DNA from: Winogradskyella epiphytica
GTDB taxonomy: Bacteria > Bacteroidota > Bacteroidia > Flavobacteriales > Flavobacteriaceae
Length of the DNA stretch: 64,000 nt
Assembly: GCF_003217215.1 (NCBI RefSeq)
Contig: NZ_QJTD01000007.1
Location: 1-64,000, forward strand
Reading direction: 5' to 3'
This document shows, piece by piece, positions 44,395 to 51,528 of this stretch. Position numbers and translations under genes: made by a program. Numbering within the stretch: position 1 is the first letter of the stretch; the number at the start of each line of letters is the position of its first letter. Under the pieces are notes generated by a model. The model was given only the letters and a program-made list of their open reading frames with translations, ran no database searches and was not told the DNA's origin.

Positions 44395-45075
44395 TTACTC
44401 CACCTCGAAATCAAAATAGGTCTTAGGAAATGGTTCCCAACGTAAAGTAAAGTGCCACCACTCTTTTGGATAATTTCTAAAATTATGTTTCAGCATTACT
44501 TTTTGAAGTAATTGTCTGTTCTGTTTTTGTTCTTCGGTTAAACCATCATGCTCAATCCAAGATTCTTTTCCAAAAAAATCATAAGGACTTCCCATATCTA
44601 ATGCTTCTCCTGTTTGGCCATCAATAATGGTTAAATCTACCGTGCTTCCTCTACTATGCCCGGATCGAGACGCTATATATCCCGATTTGAACAAGTTTTT
44701 CTTCTCCACCCTTGGGTAAAACTCAGACTTCTGAAGCGTATCATCAAGCACACGAGCCCAACGTATAAAATGATTTACAGCACGTTGTGGTCTATAACCA
44801 TCATAAACTTTTAAACATAAGTTTTGTGATTGAAGTTCTTCTTGAACTAATTTCAACTTTTCCGCTGTGCCTTTGGTTACAATTAATCGATTGGCTTTAT
44901 AACCATCGATTGTATCTCCAACAAAATTATTTTGAGAAAAATAACGCAGCTCAACATCTAAATCAGGTATCACTGATTTTGCATAAACAAATCCCTCAGG
45001 CAGTTCTTGTTTTGGCTTAAATCCAACTGTTAAAAGCATTATGCTTCCAATAAATAGGAGTATTTTATAATTCAT
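44395..45075 (-). CDS. M15 D-alanyl-D-alanine dipeptidase, VanX/DdpX-like
   Basis: Zinc dipeptidase releasing D-alanine from D-Ala-D-Ala. 226 residues with an N-terminal hydrophobic signal. Zinc ligands are His140 and Asp147 (SRSGHSRGSTVDLT) and His208, with catalytic Glu205 in EWWHF; Arg95 in YDGYRP is the transition-state residue. The full VanX active-site set is thus present. There is no vanH/vanA or vanRS nearby, so peptidoglycan-fragment recycling, as for DdpX, is more likely than glycopeptide resistance. Divergent from alkB across 32 bp. Confidence 0.9.
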   Translation of the reverse strand: MNYKILLFIGSIMLLTVGFKPKQELPEGFVYAKSVIPDLDVELRYFSQNNFVGDTIDGYKANRLIVTKGTAEKLKLVQEELQSQNLCLKVYDGYRPQRAVNHFIRWARVLDDTLQKSEFYPRVEKKNLFKSGYIASRSGHSRGSTVDLTIIDGQTGEALDMGSPYDFFGKESWIEHDGLTEEQKQNRQLLQKVMLKHNFRNYPKEWWHFTLRWEPFPKTYFDFEVE

Positions 45076-45107
45076 ATCAATGTACTAATTTAGATAAAAA
45101 ATAGACT

Positions 45108-45719
45108 ATGGATTTGTTTTTCACAGACAAACGACATTTAAAACTTCCTAATGCAGAATTAATTTACATTCCGCGCCTGTTCTCTAAACAAGAGTCTGAT
45201 GCTTTCTTCAAATGTATTAAATCTGAAACCAATTGGCAACACGATGACATCACCATTTTTGGTAAAACGTATAAGCAACCCCGATTAACAGCGCTATTTG
45301 CTACATCTACGATGTCTTACAAATATTCAAATATTACAATGGATGCTTTACCGTTCAGTCCTACTTTGCTAGAGATAAAGAATCGTGTTGAGTCTATATC
45401 AAACCACGAATTTAATTCGGTATTAATCAATTTATATAGAGATGGCAACGATAGTAATAGCTGGCACGCCGACAATGAAAAGGAATTAGGAATTAATCGT
45501 TTTATAGCTTCTGTCAGTTTTGGAGCAGAACGACTATTTCATTTTAAACATCAACAACTAAAAAACGAACGACACAAAATAAATTTAGAACACGGAAGTT
45601 TACTTATAATGAAAGGTGAAATGCAACATTACTGGAAGCATCAAATTGCAAAAACAAAAAAAACTGTTGAGAGTAGAATCAATCTTACATTTAGAACGCT
45701 AATTAACGAAAGCAATTAA
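45108..45719 (+). CDS. AlkB-like Fe(II)/2-oxoglutarate dioxygenase
   Basis: 203-residue dioxygenase. Iron ligands are His120 and Asp122 (SWHADNE) and His178 (YWKHQIAK); Arg190 and Arg196 in SRINLTFR hold 2-oxoglutarate. The block NLYRDGNDSNSWHAD is that of the human ALKBH2/ALKBH3-like bacterial group, which removes alkyl groups from DNA or RNA bases. A stand-alone gene with a terminator at 45754-45783. Confidence 0.9.
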   Translation: MDLFFTDKRHLKLPNAELIYIPRLFSKQESDAFFKCIKSETNWQHDDITIFGKTYKQPRLTALFATSTMSYKYSNITMDALPFSPTLLEIKNRVESISNHEFNSVLINLYRDGNDSNSWHADNEKELGINRFIASVSFGAERLFHFKHQQLKNERHKINLEHGSLLIMKGEMQHYWKHQIAKTKKTVESRINLTFRTLINESN

Positions 45720-46111
45720 GGTGAAGTTTATTTTTGGGATTATTATAAAAATAAAAAACCGAGATCCCTCAATCTCGGTTTTTCTAATTTGCTTTTAAAT
45801 ATGTTAGTAGATTCAGGATTTCTAAGTCAACAAAACATAATGCAAATATTAATTAATTAATCCATTGAACTAAAACCAAAATTTTAGTACACTTCAAATA
45901 TATAACTCATTTTTATTTATAGCGTTGAAAAACATATTTAATCGATAAAATGCATAAAAATTTAACAATTGTAGGTGAAATATCGCTTTTAATAGACAAA
46001 CTACATCTCTAAAAACATTAGGTAATTATATGAACATCATATTAATTATAAGTTAAATGCTAAGATTCATTAAATTAAAATTTAACTTTATACACCTAAA
46101 ATTTTAGTGTC
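45720..46111. other. 392-bp AT-rich intergenic region
   Basis: Apart from the terminator at 45754-45783 I see only AT-rich sequence leading to the hydrolase gene: no RNA gene, no reading frame of note and no convincing promoter pair. Confidence 0.5.
45754..45783 (+). terminator. terminator after the AlkB-like gene
   Basis: Perfect 12-bp stem AAAAACCGAGAT / ATCTCGGTTTTT with a 6-nt loop. Confidence 0.85.
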
Positions 46112-47044
46112 ATGAAAATGTATGTGTTCATAATTCTTAGTTTGTTCTTTTCTATTGGTTTTAGCCAAGATAAAGCCTATACGGAGGAAGAAGTTTCTGT
46201 TAGTAAATGGATTGATGGAACTTTACTCAGTCCGAATAATAATGAACGGCCAAATTTAGCAATCATAATAGCCGGATCTGGTCCAACAAATCGTAATGGA
46301 AATCAAAATTTTTTAAAAAATAACTCGTTAAAGAAATTAGCGGAAGGACTAACCAACAACGGAATTGCTACTTTTCGTTATGATAAACGTATAGTAAAGC
46401 AAATTCTACAAAACAACGTATCCAAAGACATCATGTTCGACGACTTTGTTCAAGATGCAAAAGATGTCGTGGACTACTTTAAAACTAATAGTAATTATAA
46501 TAACATTTATGTAATTGGTCATAGTCAAGGTAGTTTGGTTGGTATGCTTGCTGCAAAAGATCAGGTAAATGGATTTATTTCCTTAGCAGGCGCTGGAAAC
46601 AATATTGGAGATGTAATAATAGAACAAATTGGAAAAACAGCACCAATGTTTTCTGAAGATACAGAGCGTGTTATAGCTAATTTAAAAGAAGGTAAAACAA
46701 CAACAGAATATCCTATGGCTCTAGGTTCAATATTTAGTACAGATCTTCAACCATTTATGATTAATTGGATGTCATACTACCCTTCTGAACTTATTACAGA
46801 ACTAAATATGCCTGTTCTTATTATTAATGGAACTAAAGACTTACAAGTTTCTGTAAATGAAGCCGAGTTGCTGAAGAAGGCGAATGATAAAGCTGAATTG
46901 GTTATTATTGAAAACATGAACCATGTTCTATTTGAAATAGAAGGTGACGATTTAGAAAATTCAAAATCTTATAACGAATCCTTTCGTGAAATTTCGCCAA
47001 TGTTGATTAGTAGTGTTACTGAATTTATTAATCAACAAAAGTAA
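46112..47044 (+). CDS. secreted alpha/beta hydrolase (serine aminopeptidase-like)
   Basis: 310 residues with a signal peptide ending GFSQ (residue 19). Alpha/beta-hydrolase with Ser138 in the nucleophile elbow GHSQGS, Asp243 in NGTKDLQV and His271 in NMNHVLF; the oxyanion region is IIAGSGPTNRNG. It resembles the S33/serine-aminopeptidase-like esterases. The substrate cannot be read from sequence. A single gene with a hairpin after it. Confidence 0.85.
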   Translation: MKMYVFIILSLFFSIGFSQDKAYTEEEVSVSKWIDGTLLSPNNNERPNLAIIIAGSGPTNRNGNQNFLKNNSLKKLAEGLTNNGIATFRYDKRIVKQILQNNVSKDIMFDDFVQDAKDVVDYFKTNSNYNNIYVIGHSQGSLVGMLAAKDQVNGFISLAGAGNNIGDVIIEQIGKTAPMFSEDTERVIANLKEGKTTTEYPMALGSIFSTDLQPFMINWMSYYPSELITELNMPVLIINGTKDLQVSVNEAELLKKANDKAELVIIENMNHVLFEIEGDDLENSKSYNESFREISPMLISSVTEFINQQK

Positions 47045-47070
47045 TAACTCAGCATTCTTAAATTTTATAT

Positions 47071-47111
47071 AGGCATCCCAACTTCTTCTTTAGTTCGGAT
47101 GCTTCTTTTTT
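47071..47111 (+). terminator. terminator after the hydrolase
   Basis: Stem from GGCATCC..AACT (47072 onward) with AGTT..GGATGC (47092-47102), followed by a T-run to 47111. Confidence 0.65.
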
Positions 47112-47179
47112 TGAATTATTTAAAATGAAAAAGCACCCCAACCACGAGGTGCCATTTTCTAACTAACCAACCAAATATA

Positions 47180-47266
47180 ATGAAACTAATTTGTAGTAAT
47201 GTTACCAAAATGGCAACTATAATATTCATTACATTCAACCTTATACAATTCTTGTGCCAAAGTTAA
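47180..47266 (+). CDS. possible 28-residue signal-peptide-like micro-ORF
   Basis: ATG at 47180 opens MKLICSNVTKMATIIFITFNL and ends FLCQS, one hydrophobic helix flanked by a basic start. It follows CTAACTAACCAACCAAATATA, a leader style seen before secreted-protein genes of flavobacteria, and a hairpin GCACC..GGTGC at about 47136-47155. It could be a leader peptide, the remnant of a lost secreted protein or chance. No homologue is claimed. The rest of the 315-bp interval is AT-rich. Confidence 0.25.
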   Translation: MKLICSNVTKMATIIFITFNLIQFLCQS

Positions 47267-47359
47267 TATTATGCATTAATTATTTTTTACATATCTTTAT
47301 GATATCAATATAATATCATATTGAATAAACGATTAATCAATCAATTAAACTTTAGACTT

Positions 47360-48220
47360 ATGAAAGAAGAAAAAATCATCATTCCTACAAATGGTTACCT
47401 AATGCTCTTATTATTTGTAGTATTATTATTTGGTAGTATTGCCACTATATTCATCACTGAAACGGGATGGGCTATAATTGGTATTATAGTTTCTTTATTT
47501 ATAGCCGTTGGATTTTTAATGGTACAACCTAATGGCTCACGTGTATTACTCTTATTTGGTAAATATGTAGGAACCGTAAAAAAGAATGGCTTCTATTGGG
47601 TAAATCCTTTTTATACTAAAAAGAAGATTTCACTTAGAGCCAGTAATTTTGATAGTGAACGATTAAAAGTAAATGATAAACTAGGAAACCCTATAATGAT
47701 TAGTACTATCCTGGTATGGCGAGTTCAAAACACGTACAAAGCGGCTTTCGATGTAGATAATTATGAAAATTTTGTCCGCGTTCAAACCGATGCTGCCGTT
47801 CGTAAATTGGCAAGTATGTATCCTTATGATAATTTTGCAGATGAAGGTGTAGATGAAGATATCACCTTACGTTCAAGCGTTAATGAAGTGAGTAATGCTT
47901 TAGAGAAAGAAATCGATGAACGATTGTCAATTGCCGGCATTGAGGTTTTAGAAGCTCGCATTGGTTACTTGGCCTATGCACAGGAAATCGCAAATGCCAT
48001 GTTAAAACGTCAACAAGCAACAGCCATTGTTGCTGCTAGACATAAAATTGTAGAAGGTGCTGTGAGTATGGTAGAAATGGCTATTGATCAACTAAGTAAA
48101 AAACAAGTTGTCGATTTAGATGACGAGCGAAAAGCAGCAATGGTGAGTAATCTTATGGTTGTGCTTTGTGGTGATAAAGATGCTTCACCAGTGTTGAATG
48201 CAGGAACTTTAAATCATTAA
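47360..48220 (+). CDS. SPFH (band 7/stomatin-like) domain membrane protein
   Basis: Membrane-anchored scaffold protein of the SPFH superfamily, linked to membrane microdomains and protease control in other bacteria. From the start at 47360 it has 286 residues: two hydrophobic segments (about 10-30 and 34-53), the SPFH domain (GKYVGTVKKNGFYWVNPFYTKKKISLR onward) and an Ala/Glu-rich coiled coil near 180-250. The upstream alternative start adds only a non-conserved basic tail. It is the first of three genes spaced 4 and 16 bp apart with a DUF4177 protein and a ribbon-helix-helix protein. Confidence 0.9.
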   Translation: MKEEKIIIPTNGYLMLLLFVVLLFGSIATIFITETGWAIIGIIVSLFIAVGFLMVQPNGSRVLLLFGKYVGTVKKNGFYWVNPFYTKKKISLRASNFDSERLKVNDKLGNPIMISTILVWRVQNTYKAAFDVDNYENFVRVQTDAAVRKLASMYPYDNFADEGVDEDITLRSSVNEVSNALEKEIDERLSIAGIEVLEARIGYLAYAQEIANAMLKRQQATAIVAARHKIVEGAVSMVEMAIDQLSKKQVVDLDDERKAAMVSNLMVVLCGDKDASPVLNAGTLNH

Positions 48221-48224
48221 TAAA

Positions 48225-48380
48225 ATGAAAGAATATAAGGTCGTAACACCAAAATTAGGTTTAAGAAATCGTGTTCAAAACTTCGAAGATATACTTAATC
48301 AGTATGCTCGTGAAGGTTGGACCGTTAAATCAATCGCTGTGAATTGGACTTCGGTTGTATTTGAGCGAGATAAGAACTGA
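48225..48380 (+). CDS. DUF4177-like 51-residue protein
   Basis: Small acidic/basic balanced protein starting MKEYKVVTPKLGLRNRV and containing LNQYAREGWTVKSI, the pattern of DUF4177 (a strand, a helix, then EGW and a strand ending in VFER). It starts 4 bp after the SPFH stop and precedes the ribbon-helix-helix gene by 16 bp. The family function is unknown. Identification is from the short motif and size. Confidence 0.75.
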   Translation: MKEYKVVTPKLGLRNRVQNFEDILNQYAREGWTVKSIAVNWTSVVFERDKN

Positions 48381-48396
48381 TAAAATAAATTAATCA

Positions 48397-48576
48397 ATGT
48401 CTAAGAAAAAAGCCTTTGCATTACGAGTTAATGAAGATATGCTAAAAGCTATTGAGAAATGGGCTTCGGATGAATTCCGGAGTACTAATGGTCAGATAGA
48501 ATGGATGTTAATGCAGTATTTAAAAGAACATAATAGACATCCCAGAAAAAAAGATAACCTTAAAGATAAAAAGTGA
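48397..48576 (+). CDS. Arc-like ribbon-helix-helix protein
   Basis: 59 residues: a basic strand KKKAFALRVNEDMLKAIEKW followed by a helix and RSTNGQIEWMLMQYLKEH, the layout of the Arc/MetJ ribbon-helix-helix fold, and a lysine-rich tail. It should bind DNA as a dimer, perhaps its own operon. Its stop codon lies inside the operon terminator (48569-48597). Co-location with an SPFH protein suggests a regulator or partner of that protein; the target is unknown. Confidence 0.75.
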   Translation: MSKKKAFALRVNEDMLKAIEKWASDEFRSTNGQIEWMLMQYLKEHNRHPRKKDNLKDKK

Positions 48577-48597
48577 TCCGAAACGGTCACTTTTTTT
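48569..48597 (+). terminator. terminator of the SPFH operon, overlapping the last stop codon
   Basis: Stem AAAGTGA / TCACTTT, extended by TCCG / CGG, then a T-run. The RHH stop TGA (48574-48576) is within the left arm, so translation to the end would disturb folding. Confidence 0.7.
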
Positions 48598-48612
48598 AGT
48601 TTTAAATTTTTG

Positions 48613-48620
48613 TATTTTGC
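48613..48620 (+). promoter_or_regulatory. possible -7 box for the DUF819 gene
   Basis: TATTTTGC, one base short of the consensus spacing, 22 bp before the start codon. Confidence 0.3.
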
Positions 48621-48641
48621 ACGCTCTAAACTAAACAACAG

Positions 48642-49952
48642 ATGGATAACACACCTATTTTTACTGATGATACTATAATATTTGGACTATTAATGCTTGC
48701 CTTAGGTTTTGTGTTTGTAACAGAATCTATAAAAACTGGTTTTTGGCCTAAATTCTACAAAATAGTACCAGGCTTATTTATGGCTTATATGCTACCAGCG
48801 GTTTTAACGACAACAGGCTTAATTGCTCCAGAATGGACGACTGTATCAGATACAGGTGTAGTTACAGAACATAGCACGAACTTATATTACGTTTCTAGTA
48901 GATATTTACTTCCTGCTGCATTAGTTCTTATGACTTTGAGTATAGATTTAAAAGCGGTTTTTAACTTAGGATGGAAAGCTTTAGTCATGTTCTTTACAGG
49001 AACAATCGGAATTGTAATTGGTGGGCCAATCGCTATTTTATTGATTGCTAGTGTATCTCCAGAAACTGTTGGAGGGGTCGGAGCTGATGCGGTATGGAGA
49101 GGATTATCCACCTTAGCAGGAAGCTGGATTGGTGGTGGAGCCAACCAAACTGCTATGTTAGAAATATATGGCTATAATCAAGCGCTATATGGAGGAATGG
49201 TATTCGTAGATATTGTAGTCGCTAATATTTGGATGGCAATAATTCTTATAGGTATTGGCAAAAGAGACCGCATTAATAAATGGTTGAAAGCTGACACCTC
49301 TTCTATTGAAGAACTAAAAGAAAAAGTATCTTCCTTTTCTGAAAAAGTTAAGCGTAATCCTTCTCTTTCTGATATAATGATAATTTGCGCAATTGCATTT
49401 GGCTCTGTAAGTATGGCTCATTTAGGAGCTAACTATTTAGCTCCATTTTTTGAAGGTGTTGTTGCCGAAATTGAATCCCCTACTACGCGTAATATGTTCA
49501 CCTTCTTAGGGTCTAAATTCTTTTGGATGATAAGTGTTGCCACTTTAATTGCCATAATATTATCCTTTACAAAAGCTAAAAACTTTGAAGGTGCAGGTGC
49601 TAGTAAGTTTGGAAGTGTTTTCATTTACATCCTAGTGGCAAGTATCGGAATGAAAATGGATTTAACCATGATATTTGACAATGTTGGACTTATTGCTATC
49701 GGAATTGTATGGATGACTATTCATGCTATTCTTTTAATCTTAGTTGCTAAACTTATTAAAGCTCCTTACTTCTTCTTAGCCGTGGGAAGTCAAGCCAATG
49801 TTGGTGGCGCTGCCTCTGCTCCTATTGTTGCTTCCGCATTTCATCCTTCATTAGCTACAGTTGGCGTTTTACTCGCGGTATTTGGTTACGCCGTTGGTAC
49901 TATCGCAGCTATTGGATGTACAATTTTAATGGAATTAGCAGCTGTTAGTTAG
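48642..49952 (+). CDS. DUF819 family membrane protein (YjcL-like)
   Basis: 436-residue protein with about ten hydrophobic helices. The family blocks SIDLKAVFNLGWKALVMFFTGT, LAGSWIGGGANQTAM and the C-terminal VGSQANVGGAASAPIVASAFHP match DUF819. The twofold arrangement and GGGAN/GGAASAP motifs resemble transporter helices of the BART superfamily. The substrate is unknown. Confidence 0.88.
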   Translation: MDNTPIFTDDTIIFGLLMLALGFVFVTESIKTGFWPKFYKIVPGLFMAYMLPAVLTTTGLIAPEWTTVSDTGVVTEHSTNLYYVSSRYLLPAALVLMTLSIDLKAVFNLGWKALVMFFTGTIGIVIGGPIAILLIASVSPETVGGVGADAVWRGLSTLAGSWIGGGANQTAMLEIYGYNQALYGGMVFVDIVVANIWMAIILIGIGKRDRINKWLKADTSSIEELKEKVSSFSEKVKRNPSLSDIMIICAIAFGSVSMAHLGANYLAPFFEGVVAEIESPTTRNMFTFLGSKFFWMISVATLIAIILSFTKAKNFEGAGASKFGSVFIYILVASIGMKMDLTMIFDNVGLIAIGIVWMTIHAILLILVAKLIKAPYFFLAVGSQANVGGAASAPIVASAFHPSLATVGVLLAVFGYAVGTIAAIGCTILMELAAVS

Positions 49953-50003
49953 TAATATTAAAACTATTATAAGATATTTGTGCACCTAATTATTTAGTAA
50001 ACC

Positions 50004-50717
50004 ATGACAAAATTAAACAAAGCTCTAAGCCTCATATTTATTGCGGTACTTGTAGTCTCATGTGGCAAATCCAATGATTCCAACTTCACTTTAAAAGGAT
50101 CAATTAAAGGTTTAAAAAAAGGAGTTGTCTACCTTCAGAAAGAAGAGGACAATTCTAATATCATAAACTTAGATTCTATGGTAATTACTGGTCAACCAGA
50201 ATTCACCTTACATACAAATCTAAAGGAACCTGAAATTCTATATTTGAAGCTTTTTAAGAATGATGGTATTGAGCATTATATTCCATTTTTCGCTGATCAA
50301 GGCGTTACTGAAATAAATACAACATTAAAGAATTTTAATTTCGACTCTAAAATAAAAGGCTCTAAACAACAAGAGCTTTTAGATGAGTATTTAAAAATAA
50401 TGGGGCAATTTAATGGTAAAAATCTTGATGTTATAGAAGCGAGCTTTATTGCTCAACAAGAAAAAGATAGTGTAGCTATAGATTCGTTGAACCAAATTGC
50501 AAACCAGTTAATTAAACGCAAATACGCCTTCACAATTCAATATGCAATGAATCATAGAGATAGCGAGATCGCCCCGTATTTAGCTTTATATGAAGTAAGA
50601 AATGCTAATCCTGTCTATATCGACTCTATTTACAATGGACTTAGTCCCGAAATAAAGAATTCACTTTATGGCAAAAAACTTGGTGAGTTAATTGCTAATA
50701 GAAACTCTGAAGAATAA
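50004..50717 (+). CDS. DUF4369 domain lipoprotein
   Basis: 237 residues with a lipoprotein signal (LSLIFIAVLVVSC). The N-terminal half is a DUF4369 beta-domain (FTLKGSIKGLKKGVVYLQ), usually found fused to thioredoxin-like domains in Bacteroidota. Here the chain ends after a helical region (KQQELLDEYLKIMGQF) and no thioredoxin domain follows. It is thus a DUF4369-only form. Function unknown; terminator at 50774-50810. Confidence 0.8.
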   Translation: MTKLNKALSLIFIAVLVVSCGKSNDSNFTLKGSIKGLKKGVVYLQKEEDNSNIINLDSMVITGQPEFTLHTNLKEPEILYLKLFKNDGIEHYIPFFADQGVTEINTTLKNFNFDSKIKGSKQQELLDEYLKIMGQFNGKNLDVIEASFIAQQEKDSVAIDSLNQIANQLIKRKYAFTIQYAMNHRDSEIAPYLALYEVRNANPVYIDSIYNGLSPEIKNSLYGKKLGELIANRNSEE

Positions 50718-50773
50718 GTTCTTAAAGACTAATTATAATTTCTAATCATACTTTAGAAATATATTATTGAACT

Positions 50774-50810
50774 AAAAATCCCATTCATAATAATGATTGG
50801 GATTTTTTTT
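50774..50810 (+). terminator. terminator after the DUF4369 gene
   Basis: Stem AAATCCCATTCAT / ATGATTGGGATTT (one mismatch) followed by a T-run. Confidence 0.75.
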
Positions 50811-50982
50811 ATTAGAGAAAACAACGTTGTTTCAATTTGAACTATTAAAAACAGGAGGAATTTTAATATAAAAACTTAATATACCATACAGAACTTGAAA
50901 GTACAACTACAAACCGCTGTAAGGGCTTACAACGACTCCACTCAACATAAATTCTACTCTCTCCCATTCATTGTATAAAAGA

Positions 50983-51017
50983 AAAAAGCTCCAAACACCT
51001 TACAGTGCTTGAAGCTT
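50983..51017 (-). terminator. terminator after tRNA-Thr
   Basis: On the minus strand an imperfect stem AAGCTTCAAGCACT / AGGTGTTTGGAGCTT is followed by T6, about 10 bp past the tRNA 3' end. Confidence 0.6.
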
Positions 51018-51025
51018 CAATTAAG

Positions 51026-51099
51026 AGCCGATGGAGGGACTCGAACCCACGACCTGCTGATTACAAATCAGCTGCTCTAGCCAGCTGAGCTACATCGGC
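51026..51099 (-). tRNA. tRNA-Thr (anticodon TGT)
   Basis: 74-nt cloverleaf on the minus strand. The acceptor arms are GCCGATG and CATCGGC with discriminator T; the D arm is GCTCAGCTGGCTAGAGC, the anticodon arm CTGATTTGTAATCAG with anticodon TGT, and the T arm GTGGGTTCGAGTCCC. CCA is not encoded. A near-consensus promoter lies 52 bp upstream. Confidence 0.96.
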
Positions 51100-51104
51100 A
51101 AAAC

Positions 51105-51123
51105 GCTTACCTTTTTGGTAAGC
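51105..51123 (-). other. hairpin in the tRNA-Thr precursor leader
   Basis: Perfect 7-bp stem GCTTACC / GGTAAGC with a 5-nt loop, between the promoter and the tRNA 5' end. On the minus strand it is followed by GTTTT only, so it is a poor terminator; it may be a processing feature. Confidence 0.4.
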
Positions 51124-51150
51124 TTATCTTCCTTTGACGAAAGACAGGCG

Positions 51151-51181
51151 CAAATTTAAAATAGATTTTTAAATTTGCAAA
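51151..51181 (-). promoter_or_regulatory. near-consensus promoter of tRNA-Thr
   Basis: Minus-strand TTTG (51178-51181), 19-bp spacer, TAAATTTG (51151-51158). Both boxes are exact, identical in sequence and spacing to the rpmB-operon promoter. Confidence 0.75.
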
Positions 51182-51186
51182 TCAAT

Positions 51187-51456
51187 TTATTTTAAATTAT
51201 TGATTTTTTCGATTAATTCTCTTCCTTTAGTTTCAAGGTCGTTGTTAATCGCTTTAAAATGTGCTTTTTTATCTTCTGCACTTCTGTCGTTAACACGAGC
51301 AATTAATCCATCAAACGTAGCAATAGCTTCATCAATAATAGCGTTACTTTCTTTTGTTGGTTTCTCAGAGTGAGATAATTCCCAAACATATACTGCTTCA
51401 ATAATATCTCCTAATACGTAGTTAATATCCTTTTTTAAATCTCTTTTATTTGCCAT
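51187..51456 (-). CDS. small conserved helical protein of unknown function
   Basis: 89 residues, charged and predicted all-helical (MANKRDLKKDINYVLGDIIEAVYVW). No cysteines, membrane helix or signal. It looks like a hypothetical protein kept among flavobacteria, but I cannot name a family or function. It is preceded by an exact -7 box and ends close to the tRNA-Thr promoter, whose -33 box is 6 bp past its stop codon. Confidence 0.7.
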   Translation of the reverse strand: MANKRDLKKDINYVLGDIIEAVYVWELSHSEKPTKESNAIIDEAIATFDGLIARVNDRSAEDKKAHFKAINNDLETKGRELIEKINNLK

Positions 51457-51480
51457 AATATATTATGTTTTTAATAACTG

Positions 51481-51488
51481 CAAAAGTA
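51481..51488 (-). promoter_or_regulatory. -7 box for the small helical protein gene
   Basis: Minus-strand TACTTTTG, exact to the consensus, 25 bp before the start codon. Confidence 0.5.
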
Positions 51489-51528
51489 CTAAATCCTTTT
51501 AGTATTTAGCTCAATTTTAATTTAAGTT

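Larger units (their letters stand above)
50718..51025. other. 308-bp intergenic region with two terminators
   Basis: Holds the DUF4369 terminator (50774-50810) and the tRNA-Thr terminator (50983-51017). Nothing else recognisable. Confidence 0.5.

Noticed and set aside
44395..45075. Glycopeptide resistance locus
   Set aside because: Only a VanX-like gene is present; no vanH, ligase or two-component genes.
47121..47160. Hairpin GCACC..GGTGC as a tRNA or CRISPR-type repeat
   Set aside because: Single copy, too short and no cloverleaf or repeated spacing.
50880..50980. Second tRNA beside tRNA-Thr
   Set aside because: No acceptor or T-arm pairing could be found.
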